A stretch of DNA of 64,000 nt from Liolophura sinensis (taxonomy: Eukaryota > Mollusca > Polyplacophora > Chitonida > Chitonidae), in the NCBI RefSeq assembly GCF_032854445.1, contig NC_088306.1:15805386-15869385 (forward strand), in the 5' to 3' direction. How positions within the stretch are numbered: position 1 is the first letter of the stretch; each line of letters starts with the position of its first letter. The notes under the pieces were generated by a model that was given only the letters and a program-made list of their open reading frames with translations, had not been told where the DNA came from and ran no database searches. Shown here one piece after another: positions 32,792 through 43,439 of the stretch. A program made the translations under genes and the position numbers.

Positions 32792-34802
32792 GATGATCTT
32801 TTCATCAAACGCTGATCAAAGCCCTCAGCCCTCAAAAGCAACTACAAAGATAACACGAAACATTCAGAATTCAATAAAAACATCCCTGATTTCTCATAAA
32901 AAAATCATTTGTTTTGATTATCTGACTTTGAACTTGTTCACTGATAAAAATATTATCTTTAAATTAAAATTTTAAGATTAAAATTTGACAAATCTAACAT
33001 GTACACAAAATAATTTATAAAAGTTTACCTACTAACCTATTATATAAATAATTAATAAAAATAGTTGCCATTTTATACAAATTATGGTAGGCAAGAACTG
33101 ATAGGCTTAAATCACTTTCTGGTATAGTACACAAGTTATATCAAACTGGTGAACAGTGTAGTTTATCCAGTCTTAAAATGCAAAATAATTAATTAAGCTA
33201 CATAATTGTGGGGTTTTTTTGTTGTTGTTGTTTTTTTTTTGTTTTTCGTCTTACTACAAGCATTAGGGCCCTGTCCTTGTTTATTCATGTCTTTTCATTT
33301 TCATTTTATTTATCTTCAAAATAACATTAATCAAGAAATTAATATTTATTTGGAGTAGTAATTGTCTTTTTACAGCCACAATGATCTGATTTGATTTATC
33401 ATTGTATGGTTTCTACCGCCCGATCATGCAAGTAGCTACAAATAACTAGCAGGTTAATGACTGAACTCATTTATTGATGATTTTTAAACCAATGTCCAAT
33501 GTCAATTGCGTACCAGTTAACTATTTGCCCAAGAAACTGGTTAAAACTAATCTAATTGGTAGATTAATATTTTAGAAGCAATTTTCTCGGCTGAGCAAGT
33601 CGTTTCATTCCGAGAAGGTTGTTGTTGTTAATGTTGTTTGGTTGCAAACAAAACTTACCAACACTTGTTATATTGTGCAAGCTTCGGGCCCTATCATACT
33701 TGCCGACTAGAATATGAGTGATTCGCGTGTTTGGATCACTTATTCATCCCTTAACCACGTACATCCTAAACGGTTTTCATTTAATAATTCATTACTTAGC
33801 AAACACGACCAAACATTTCACAGCTCCTCTTGGCGCACTTGCGTTTCCGCGAAGTAGCGGTGTCTGGTAACCATGAGTAACAGGGGAAATAACTACCGCA
33901 GAGGTAAACAAGATTGCCTCCCTTGTTCCCTCTTTAAATACAAGGCCTACAGTACTTTGTCTCGCAAACCCAACTTGTTAAAACACGATTGAATTCATTG
34001 CTACTTGTGTGCCCTTTTTATTTTACAGCTTGTTTGATGTTACAAAACTCTAATTAACGCCTTCTTATATCTTTTCATACTTTGTATCTCCGAAGGCTGG
34101 GGATTAACTGCATGATTGTTTTACTATTCGTTATATGCCTATGTTTACATGCTTCTGTCTCTGCACCTTGAACTTGTTTACCAAACATATGCTTCATTAT
34201 CATTTACATCTGCTTTATGTGGCTGCCAAAATAACATCCAGGGTATAATTTGGGAAATGGTAGTCCCCTGTCTATTCCAATCTTTGATAAATCCTTGGCC
34301 CATTTGATACTTTAGTATGGATGCAAACTATACAAAGCAACGTAGTGACCGCCACATATATTTACTTGGCTTAAGTCCAGTTAAAATTATAAATTGCACT
34401 GATTTGCCATTGACAGAGGTCCTCCTCTATAACCACTTCGTCACTGCTATTCAGAATACAAAGAACATATCACAACGGCCAAAAACTCCACTTAGAGAAA
34501 AGGCATGGCAACGGCAGGCCTACAGATCTATTGACACAGTGTAGACCGTAGTGTAATATAATAGGCCTATATTATTCCATAATCACTACCGACATGTATA
34601 TCGCCTTGTGCAAATTGCATGAACCTAAACTATCGGCAAAAGTATCTTTTACACATTAAAAAGCAAATTTATTCATTCAAATTAGTAGGCCTTTATTATG
34701 CAAACCTATGTTAACTATTGGTTTTTGGGAGGAGTCAGATTTGGGTTTTCAGATTCAAAAGCCACCACCGACGGCACTAAAAGCACGTGCACTTTCTCAC
34801 CA
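32792..34802. other. Upstream region of ANKMY1 between divergent genes
   Basis: AT-rich from 32792 to ~33800, then a more GC-balanced segment around 33820-33910 that is the best candidate for the ANKMY1 promoter/5'UTR. No coding segment is recognised; the short ORFs at 34116-34544 show no family resemblance. Confidence 0.4.
33867..33881. promoter_or_regulatory. Putative RFX X-box upstream of ANKMY1
   Basis: GTAACCATGAGTAAC: two half sites (GTAACC and AGTAAC) with a 3-bp spacer, agreeing with the general RFX consensus RYYNYY-N(1-3)-RRNRAC. RFX factors drive cilium genes. It sits 1.08 kb before the ANKMY1 ATG, in the GC-balanced segment. A single 15-bp match can occur by chance. Confidence 0.45.
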
Positions 34803-34853
34803 GTCACGTGACATTTAATTGTCCAATGAGACAGTGGCCATGTTCACTTCCGG
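34803..34853 (+). promoter_or_regulatory. Putative PCED1 core promoter: E-box, CCAAT and ETS sites
   Basis: In order: palindromic E-box GTCACGTGAC (34803-34812, the bHLH-Zip/CLEAR-type sequence), CCAAT (34823-34827) and CACTTCCGG (34845-34853, reverse of an ETS site). The spacing is typical of TATA-less promoters, and a possible 5'UTR exon follows, with donor GACTG|GTATGA at 35005 and acceptor TTGACTAG at 35437. Confidence 0.5.
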
Positions 34854-35457
34854 TTTTGTTTGTTATTTACTGGTTCGGGGTAGCGGAATATCCTCCGGTA
34901 GACCAACACAGGAAAGGACAAACTGTATGTTTCCAGACTGAAGGTCACGTTTAAAGGTTGTGAAGATAGTGGTGACAGATTCAGAAAGCCCTGTCTGTTC
35001 GACTGGTATGAATTACGATTCGTAGCCTATGCTATAGCTATATTCATTATTCGCCAACATCACATTTAAAAAGTCGCATGTTCAAGTTCTGTCAATGACA
35101 CAATGGCTTCATGTCGTATTTTGAAATACAGTAATCTTCGGCTGAGCAAGTTAGTTTTAGTTAGGTAATTAAGCCGTTTTACGTCGTTTCACACATTTTT
35201 TGCCACTGATTAAGCTATATTCAGATATGTGTTCTAGCGACCGGTAGGCCTACACCCAGCCAACAGCCTACCGTTTAAACTGAGTTGGTGATATGTTGTG
35301 TTGTCTTACATGAAGTTCACAGGAGTGGAAACTACTTGTTTGTCACAAGTAATCATAATGATACATCATGATTTCACAATCCAAGAATGGCTCCAGTGTC
35401 CTCTTTGAGCAGTTTCATTTTAGATGTTGTTGACTAGGAGCAGATTCAGACGTGAAG

Positions 35458-35533
35458 ATGGCCGACTGTTTCCTTCCTGAAGATGCTACAAAGCTGCTGC
35501 GGAATAAATATGTGGTCTTTATTGGAAGTTCAG
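35458..35533 (+). CDS. PCED1: PCED1 exon 1
   Basis: ATG at 35458 in a GTGAAGATGG context. Encodes 25 residues up to FIGSS and the first base of Val26. Donor TTCAG|GTAATT, phase 1, so the nucleophile motif straddles intron 1. Confidence 0.92.
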
Positions 35534-36864
35534 GTAATTATGATTAGCACTGTGAAAATCAAATCCAACTTCCGCGGATGTGTCATCTTATGACTGGGTT
35601 TCACTTTGAATCAGCAGGTATAGGGAGCCTCCATGGCCGAGGTGAGTACCATGCCAGCGCGACACAATGGTCCAGGAGCCTTTCACCAACGCCATCGCTG
35701 TGAGTTCAAGTCCACCTCATGATTGCTTCCTCTCAGGCCGTACAATGGTCGTGGTTCCTCCCCCCCCCCCTTTTCGGTTTCCTCCCACTATAATGCTGGC
35801 CGCCGTGGTATAAGTGAAATATTCTTGAGTACGGTGCAAATTACCATAGATAAATAAATAAATAAAACAGGTATGTCCGGTACTTCGTGCAAGGCGACAC
35901 GTGACACTAGCCACTTACCACTCCTCCAGCCATGCACTCTGCTTTCCTGCTTTCAAAAAAAGAACAAATAATATAACCTTAGTTATTTCAAAACACAAAC
36001 GGAAGCAGACTAACGGTTACAGCCATTTCATTTCAGACGTGCTTGGTGGCTCAATAAATGAGCTTTTAATCTGGAATTCTTAAGAGGTCATGGGTTACAT
36101 CGCCCTGTTTACGCACATATAGCAATCGGGGATTCCTGCGACGTCAGCGGAAACAGCTGCATTCGAGTTTATAGAAATAACTGGTGCTTTCGATTTTGTC
36201 AATATGCGCGATTTTGCTTACCTTGAACTGCGAGATCTCGGTTATGCAACATTGCAAACATAAAAAGGTATGCTTTCTAAACTTTATGTGGAATACTTTA
36301 TTGATGTATATATTATATTATATATATACATTTGATGTAGTGTTGTCTTTTCTCTTAAACGTGTTCCAAAGAAAGATATTTCAGTGGAGTGATAAAAACC
36401 AATCAAATAAAGAAATGAAAAAATAAATAAGTACAAACAGATAATACCCACTTCAGTTATGAATCTTGATTGACCGGTGATTGTAGTTTAGAGTAATTTT
36501 CCACAAATGCCCGAAGATGTATAAGTGAGTACGGAAGCCGAGAGCGTGCAAAGGCCATCTCGCTCTCTTGACCATGTCAAAATCCCATGGCGGTCTACGC
36601 GGGCAAATGTTTATACACGCGTATAGGCCTAAACGAACACAACCACGCGCGAACTTGTGCACGCACGACTCCTAACGTCATAATGTTCAAAAAATGGCAC
36701 ATCCACGTGACAAATTTTTATATGCACGTGGCAAATTTTCCACGTGCCATGAAATCTCGAGAGCAGGCGAGTAAACGAAATGTGTGAACATCACGCGTGC
36801 ACACGAGAAAAACATTTGCACGAGCTAGTGTTCCTCCGAGATATACGTCGAATATACATGGTAC

Positions 36865-36944
<80 letters not shown>

Positions 36945-39900
36945 CTTCCATTTCATCTCGTTAAGTCCTTTTTCCGTGACGCAATCAAAAGCTTAACTAA
37001 TAAGCCGTGTTTTCGTAGTATACACGCACAAGGACTTCGTGACGGCTGTTTAACATGTTTCAGTTATGCGTTCAATGTACAAAGATTGAACGCCACACTG
37101 GCGGTATTGCATGATGTTCAGTTATGCGCTCGATGCATTTACAGACTTTGCCACAGCTTAACACCACACATTACAATGTTATCGTGGCATGATTCAACCG
37201 CTGGAATTACGTCCTGTTTCATTTATGCGATCAATGTAGGTCTTCAAGGACTTCGTGAGGGTTTACTACTTGGCTCATTTACTGAGCTAACGACCTGTTT
37301 GAGTTATGTACTAAGACTATGCGTTTCCTGTTACAGTGATGAGATCTATGTACAAGGATTTTGTCAAGCTTCTTCAGAAGAACGTCTGGCTATCAGACTT
37401 CGAGTTGAGGAAAAAGGTATATGCATGTATATGCTATACAGTCACTTTGTATATTTCATCAGAATAACCGGTGGCGGGTTCAGGGAAAGGGAATTTCTTT
37501 TTTTTTTTTCGTCTCCCTTATTATTCGATGGGCCTTGGTGATATTAAACAATCTGTGTTGCACGAATGGGACGCTTTATGACATAAAGCGGTCGACATTG
37601 CACAAATGGGGCCCTTTGTGCTCATTGAAGACTAGGCCTACTCATCTTCCACCAATAAGGCTTGCAAGTCTGTACGCCACGCCTGGGAAAGTTCGCCAGT
37701 GACTTGCCAAAGCTAGGTTGTTTATTCCTGACACTCGTATTTCCTCCACCCATAAAACTGAGCGCAATCGTATAAGTGAAAAATTTTTGAAATGGCGTTT
37801 AACAACATTGAAATCAACTAATAACTTTGCAAAATCGCTGCGAATACCGATTCTAAGGGAAAATAGAAGAATAATACGTATGCTGTAAAAGAAAGCCGTG
37901 TCGACCTTTTGTATATCACTATCGACAACCGCACATGGATGACCGAGAGGTTAGAGCGTGTGCCTGGTAAGCCGCAGATCGGGGTTCAGTCTCGGTCTGG
38001 GTCATGTAAACAGAACTTTTGCCATTTCCGTGTTTCATATAGCCAACATTTTTACCAAAAAGAGCAAATCGTGTTGTGAATTATCCCGAAGGTTAGCCTA
38101 CGTGATTAAATTGTGTTGTGAATTATCCCGAAGGTTAGCCTACGTGATTAAATTGTGTTGTGAATTATCCCGAAGGTTAGCCTACGTGATTAAATCGTGA
38201 TGTGAATTATCCCGAAGGTTAGCCTACGTGATTAAATTGTGACATGAAGGTTATTAAAAATAAAGTTTTAAATACAGAAAAAGGACTCCTGAGTTTGGCA
38301 TGGAAACATTAAATAAATAGATTTTAAAAAGTCTATGCACACCGATAATTAGTATTTGATAACACCAATGTACTAACTTTCAGGGTGAGAACAGTTTCCA
38401 GGGCGACGAGTTGTTGGCGGGCGGTATAAAGATGAATATGTCAAATGGTATCCAGTACCGAGAAGTTCGCCAGTACCGCACAGATCACGTGCTCGTCAGG
38501 TTCTACTTCATCACGCGCTGCTACAACAACTACGTGGAAAGCGTATTCAAGGAACTACAAAACGAACCGAAACCCGATTTAATTCTCTTGAACTCCGGGT
38601 TGTGGGATTTGACAAGGTATTGTGTGTAAAAATATATCTTGTGGATTAAAATATTGCTTAATTACAGAAGAAAATTAATACTGAAGCCCTAGAACAAGTT
38701 TCACCTGTTATAGTTTTGAAATGTTTAGTGATCGATTTCAGTTTATAGCAGATATTCTATATTTGACTCCAGCCTTATCAGGTGTTTTCCTGGAACATGG
38801 CTTATCCTTGACTGATGATGTCGCAGGTGCGAATCCATATATTGCTAACTGTTGTGATTTTCAGTTAGCAGGCGAAGGGCTGTTTTTGAAGGAGGGCTCG
38901 AACGGATTTGCTCTTCTTATAAACTTGACCGCCTTCGTAGAAGTGAAATATTCTTGGAAGGTAGCTTCGTTAACACCAATAAACGAGTAAAAAAAATAAA
39001 ACTCATTAGGTTATTAAATAAATTGTTTTTTGGCAGGTATGGTGCAAACCCAGTCCCTGCCTTCAAGAAGAATCTGAACACAGCCTTTACCCGCCTGACA
39101 GAGGTGGTCCCCAACGACTGTCTTCTTCTGTGGATCACGTGCATGCCAATCTCTCAGACGGCAAAAGGAGGCGTGTTTGTCCCGGAAGTGGAACATCTGA
39201 AAAGCCTCGTGCCCTTAGAGCTGTTGCAGGCCAACGCCTTTTCGTCCGAGTTGGCGAGATCGTTTGGATTCGATGTTTTGGATTTATGTTTCTTCTTTAG
39301 AAACCAGCTTCACAGAATTGCAGATGACGGGATTCACTGGGATATGACGGCTCATCGTCGCTTCACAAATCTCATTCTTAGTCACGTGTCCGAGGCTTGG
39401 GAGATTCCTCTTCCGGGCCGTGCCGTGGAAATGGAAACCCCCAAAGACGTTAAGCGATTGTCTGCTCCGCTAACTTCTGAGAATGGTCAAATAGCCGGGA
39501 GGAAAATTAAAACTGTAGTGCGTCGACGTAAGCCCCAAAATCAGAAAAGCGAGAAAGATGAAGACGAAAGTGATGAAGGCGACAAAGATGATGAAAGCGG
39601 CAAACCTGAGAAAGCGGGTGACGCTGTTAAAGTTGGCAATACAGACAAACCACACAAATGTGACGAATCCGAAAAAGACAAATCCGATAAAGCCGATGCA
39701 GAGGAGAAATTCGAAAGAGTTGACCAAGCAAGCAAAGACGAGAAATCTCGCAAAGATGAGAATGCCAGCAAAGACGCGAAGGTGAAAAAAGCCAACAAAA
39801 CGGACAGATTTGGCAAAGTCGACAAAGCTTCATCCAGTATGACTCATGGCAGATCAAAAACAATGCAGAATAAAAGTCCAGTTCGGTTTTTCAGGTTTGA

Positions 39901-40300
39901 GTATCGGCCTGACCACAAGGATCGGCTGCTCACCTCAGAGCCAAGAAAGGCTAACCGGACGGAGCATGCGCACTTCGTGCAGAGTTGTAAGAAACTAGAC
40001 AAAGGTCCATACACAGGTAAGTCTATCGTTGACGATGTGTCAGAAGCCCTTCATACCGGAAGTGGGTTCGCTGTTCATTCAAGACAGCATAACCGCCGAC
40101 AAAGGCAGCACAGTGCCCATACCCCTCGTACAGGCGCATTTTCGGTAGTCGGCAAGGGCTCTAAGATTCCAACTGCGACAGACCTAAGAGGTCATATCCA
40201 CGGTCGCAGCAGTGGCTATATCCCGGATTTGACGATGGACAGTGAAGATGGTGAAGTACATAAAAATAGACTAGTATGGATCGAGGACTACAATCGGTGA
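35458..40300 (+). CDS. PCED1: PC-esterase domain-containing protein 1 (PCED1/FAM113-like), complete, 4 coding exons
   Basis: Exons 35458-35533, 37337-37416, 38384-38616, 39037-40300; all GT-AG and phase-consistent, about 550 aa. It belongs to the GDSL/SGNH-like PC-esterase (FAM113) family, putative acyl-esterases of unknown substrate. Visible: start MADCFLPEDATKLLRNKYVV; block I FIGSSVMRSMYKDFVKLLQK with candidate nucleophile Ser25; block with NSGLWDLTR (Asn122/Gly124); block V DDGIHWDMTAHRRF with candidate Asp227/His230. The family's usual GDS is GSS here. The esterase domain ends near residue 265. The long tail has a Lys/Asp/Glu/Ser-rich segment (about 290-400) and a basic region, and is longer than I expect for the family. 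No signal peptide is seen, so it is probably intracellular. Divergent from ANKMY1. Confidence 0.93.
35624..35865 (+). mobile_element. tRNA-derived SINE, full length, sense orientation
   Basis: Head GCCTCCATGGCCGAGG (A-box region), B-box GTGAGTTCAAGTCC at ~35700, core GGTTTCCTCCCACTATAATG and GCCGCCGTGGTATAAG, then the A-rich tail AAATAAATAAATAAA. A run of C bases interrupts the core near 35760. In PCED1 intron 1. Confidence 0.88.
36868..36941. repeat. (TA)n microsatellite, ~74 bp
   Basis: Perfect TA repeat in PCED1 intron 1. It produces the isoleucine-tyrosine runs in spurious ORFs on both strands. Confidence 0.97.
37337..37416 (+). CDS. PCED1: PCED1 exon 2
   Basis: 80 bases encoding VMRSMYKDFVKLLQKNVWLS and DFELRKK. 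Acceptor CTGTTACAG, donor AAAAAG|GTATAT. A longer ORF in another frame overlaps it and is spurious. Confidence 0.93.
37735..37826 (+). mobile_element. tRNA-derived SINE, 5'-truncated sense fragment
   Basis: TTTCCTCCACCCATAAAACT, CGTATAAGTGAAAAATTTTT and ATGGCGTTTAACAACATTGA match the 3' half of the family. In PCED1 intron 2. Confidence 0.65.
37933..38010 (+). mobile_element. tRNA-like SINE head of a different family
   Basis: ATGACCGAGAGGTTAGAGCG resembles an A-box region and CGGGGTTCAGTCTCG a B-box, about 35 bp apart, with no clear tRNA acceptor-stem closure. Probably a SINE promoter remnant rather than a tRNA gene. Confidence 0.5.
38066..38240. repeat. 42-bp minisatellite in PCED1 intron 2, ~4 copies
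   Basis: Unit TGTTGTGAATTATCCCGAAG plus GTTAGCCTACGTGATTAAAT, nearly identical copies ending ~145 bp before exon 3. Confidence 0.92.
38384..38616 (+). CDS. PCED1: PCED1 exon 3
   Basis: Encodes GENSFQGDELLAGG through IQYREVRQYRTDHVLVRFYF to LLNSGLWDLT. Acceptor TAACTTTCAG, donor ACAAG|GTATTG, phase 2. Confidence 0.94.
39037..40300 (+). CDS. PCED1: PCED1 exon 4 (end of esterase domain and charged tail)
   Basis: 421 codons including TGA. Begins YGANPVPAFKKNLNTAF, contains VPNDCLLLWITCMPI and DDGIHWDMTAHRRF, then the charged tail. Acceptor TTTTTTGGCAG. The minus-strand ORFs across 39470-39863 are shadows of the charged repeat-like stretch. Confidence 0.95.
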
Positions 40301-42240
40301 GTTATGGCATAACCTTTGACTTGAGTTATGGCATAATACTGTGACCCGTGTTGGCGTCAGTGCCATACAAGGAATTACCGATATCGACAAAGTGACGTCG
40401 TGCTAGATTACGCTTATATAGACAGTTTAAATTCCACATAGTTAATTATAGTTAACTAAGACTATCTACATGCACATTTAGATACAGATGGCTCCAAACC
40501 AACGTCAGAGCGCGCTCCATTTAAAAATCAGTATGCATTTGCTCTTGCAGTTTGTCAAAGCAAATGAGACAAAAAAATATCCGTCATATAGGTCTCCATG
40601 GCAATAAGTTTATGTTCCTTATCTTTATATCAGTCGATTTACCGCAAGTACAATGTCAAGCGGTTATTTAAACCAAAACAAAAAACAAAAAAAACTGTGG
40701 ACCCGAGATATTTTGCTAGATTATTTTGTAATGCACAGAGCGTCCCGTCCGTCTGCTTGCCTCGACATATGTGACAAGGGCGGGTAACTGGAGCAGGTTT
40801 TTAACAGGTGCACGTTCTGACGTTGGTATAGGGTCATTTCTGGTCCAGACCTAACGTCAAAGCAATCCCTGTATCTGTCAGAAGGAAGACAGTATGGAGC
40901 AAGAGTGTGATAATTGATGTTAGGAAAATCGGGGAGACAATCACGCATAGTGAGCATTTGGGTCGTTGTGATGCAGTTTGGACCCCAGGACAAAAATATT
41001 GAATACCATAATGGCCCAAAGAGGTATAAATGGCATGTTTTCAGAAAGGTTAATTTAATTGTATTTTACTTTATTAAATTAATATATTGTCCTTTTGAAT
41101 TGAAATTTCCTACAATGACGAAGTTTGAGAAACACTTGCAAAGAAGCTCTTTCGCAATACGATTTCTTCGCAATACGATTTCTTCGCAATACAAATCTTT
41201 AACCATTTAGCTTCGTAAAACAGGATTAAGAATAAGGCGTATAACCTTCCTGAAAATACTTTTGTCAAACAAAATTAGTTTTTGGACTTATAACATATTG
41301 TCAAAATGTGTATTCCAATATTTTTTTATTTTATTTATGTTTTTTATTTTTATATTGGTTTTAAATGGTATAGTTTTCATGCACAGCACGTATGCGTTTT
41401 GTATCAAACTATTATTAACATGAAAATACTCTAAAGTTGCAAAAAAAAAAACAGGTACCGATTTATTCTGATATTAGTGCTACTGTAACATTGTGCGGAT
41501 TAATTGCTAATTAAAAAACTCATTTGGTATGTGGTCGTTTGTTTATCAAATGACATACCCCCCAAATGGCATACCGCAAAATGGCATACACCTCCCCCCC
41601 TCAAATGATATACTCCCGAAATGGCATAGCCCCAATTTTATTCAGTCTTCATACTTAAGGGAACAATACTGTGAAAAGTGTCAATTATTAAAGAGTACCT
41701 AAAGATCATGTATGCATTGCAATATAGCTGTGATTCAAAAATGTTTTATTAATTCTGTGATCTGTTTTATCCTCTGCAGCTCTTAAGAGTAAGCTAATGA
41801 GAATTGAGGCTGTTCTGTGATAATTTAAATGCTTTATTCAATAAACATGACTAAACGTGAATAGAAAGATCTTGATACTTTTTGTGGCAATATTTTATGT
41901 TATGATACAAATATCGATTTACGACAAGTTCGCAAGGTACCGCAACAAATGTACCATGTACATTGGTTAAAATAGGCAGACCACGTGACCGAAAAATTAG
42001 AAGAATTAGGAAATCTTGCTGTCAGAAACAGAGATATGACGATAGACCTCAAGACCATCAAAGGACAGCACACTGGAAAAGACTGAGTTCAAGGATAGTG
42101 AATGATAGACTACAGATCTGAAAACTTGGCTGGGAAGAATAAAACAGTTATCCGGTCTCAACAGAAACCTACTCTCCACGTCAAACGATTCGAATCTATC
42201 GATTCTATAATCTGTCAAGAGCCATCTTGTTTAACGATAC
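40301..42240. other. PCED1 3' flanking DNA, no gene
   Basis: AT-rich. The first canonical AATAAA on + is at 41840-41845 and an ATTAAA lies near 41073; neither can be assigned with certainty. A short tandem patch of AAATGGCATACC-like units lies at 41545-41632. Confidence 0.45.
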
Positions 42241-42264
42241 GAAAAAAGTGACGTAACCAGTGTT

Positions 42265-42680
42265 ATAGCCACTTGACTCTCTCTTCTGCGAACAAAACAC
42301 CCTTTCACTGGTCGAAGAGGAGGTATAGCGTCGATTTTTAATAACGTAACTTACACAGAGGCAGGGTGTCGGCTACCAAGTCTCGCATTTCCAAGGAATA
42401 AAATAACTTCAGCAATGCCTGACATCATTGATGGCCAAAAGGTATTCTTAATATCTGATCTAGATCAATGAATTTGGTAGAATTTGGTCCGTATTCAGCT
42501 TCCCGCTTCGTTTAGAGCAGCGGCCCTCCCAAGTTGGCACAATAACCTTACAACAACAGCAGGTTACAGCTAACGATGGTTCGGTTGAGTGCACTGGTCA
42601 TTCTCGGCGATGTTAATTAGCTTTCTGTATCAGATTTGTGAGCTTTCAGAAGAGGTAGTAGATGGAAGGCTGTAGTCGAA
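42265..42680. repeat. Dispersed repeat 'A', copy 2
   Basis: Shares with copy 3 ACACAGAGGCAGGGTGTCGG, CGCATTTCCAAGGAA, TTGGTAGAATTTGG/AAATTTGG, GGAGCAGCGGC-like, AGCAGGT(T)ACAGCTAACGA, and the right end CAGATTTGTGAGCTTTC..AGAGGTAGTAGATGG. No ORF. Confidence 0.8.
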
Positions 42681-43204
42681 CAAATGTCGTGTCAGAATAC
42701 CAAGATCATACTTTTATTTGTGATGGGTTCGGTCCGGTTCTGATCAAACTTAGCTGATGGCTCAGACGCCTTGAGTTTCGTAGACTGCTTGTCCACATCA
42801 AAAAGTGTTAATTTATGAGGGCTTCATGGAAGTCTTGAATTTGTTGTCGTGTTACATGCTGAACTACCGTACGTGTCTGACAAAGTCAGCAACTGCATGC
42901 CTTGTACTAAATGATGCCTCTATTCAATAAATTGAGATTATTCCTCACGTTACTGCATGACCTAAGAAGTGTCATTGGAAACTGGTCCATATGCAACATA
43001 AAAACACTCGTGGGCAAACAAATATCGCCTTTCGATCTTGGTTAGACACGTTGTAAGTAGTGACATAACTATAGATCTTGGAGCTAAAACCGCTTACCAG
43101 GTTCAAAACTGCGATTAACCACTTCAAGTTGAGGCGATAACCTTTTTTAGTCTGTGTTTGTGTGCAGAGCGAAGCTGCTTTACGAGCAAACTGAAGACTC
43201 GGAA

Positions 43205-43340
43205 AATTTTGAAAATTTATTTCATTTATGCTTTTTTCATTTATAAGTCATGCACTTATACGACGGCGGCCAGCATTATGATGAGAGGAAACCGGGCAGA
43301 GCCCATGGAGGAACCCACGACCATCCTTCAAGATGGTCAA
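43205..43340 (-). mobile_element. tRNA-derived SINE copy, truncated
   Basis: + strand CACTTATACGACGGCGGCCA, GCATTATGATGAGAGGAAAC, CGGGCAGAGCC, CCACGACCATCC. Confidence 0.82.
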
Positions 43341-43439
43341 GAATTCCTCGTTTTACATACTGACTACACGAATATGACGGCCATATTGTTATTTGATATC
43401 CTCAGTAAGAATAAGCTGCATATATACCTTTAGTGCGAC

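Noticed and set aside
36780..37541. 253-codon + ORF
   Set aside because: Includes a (TA)n run read as Ile-Tyr and overlaps PCED1 exon 2 in the wrong frame.
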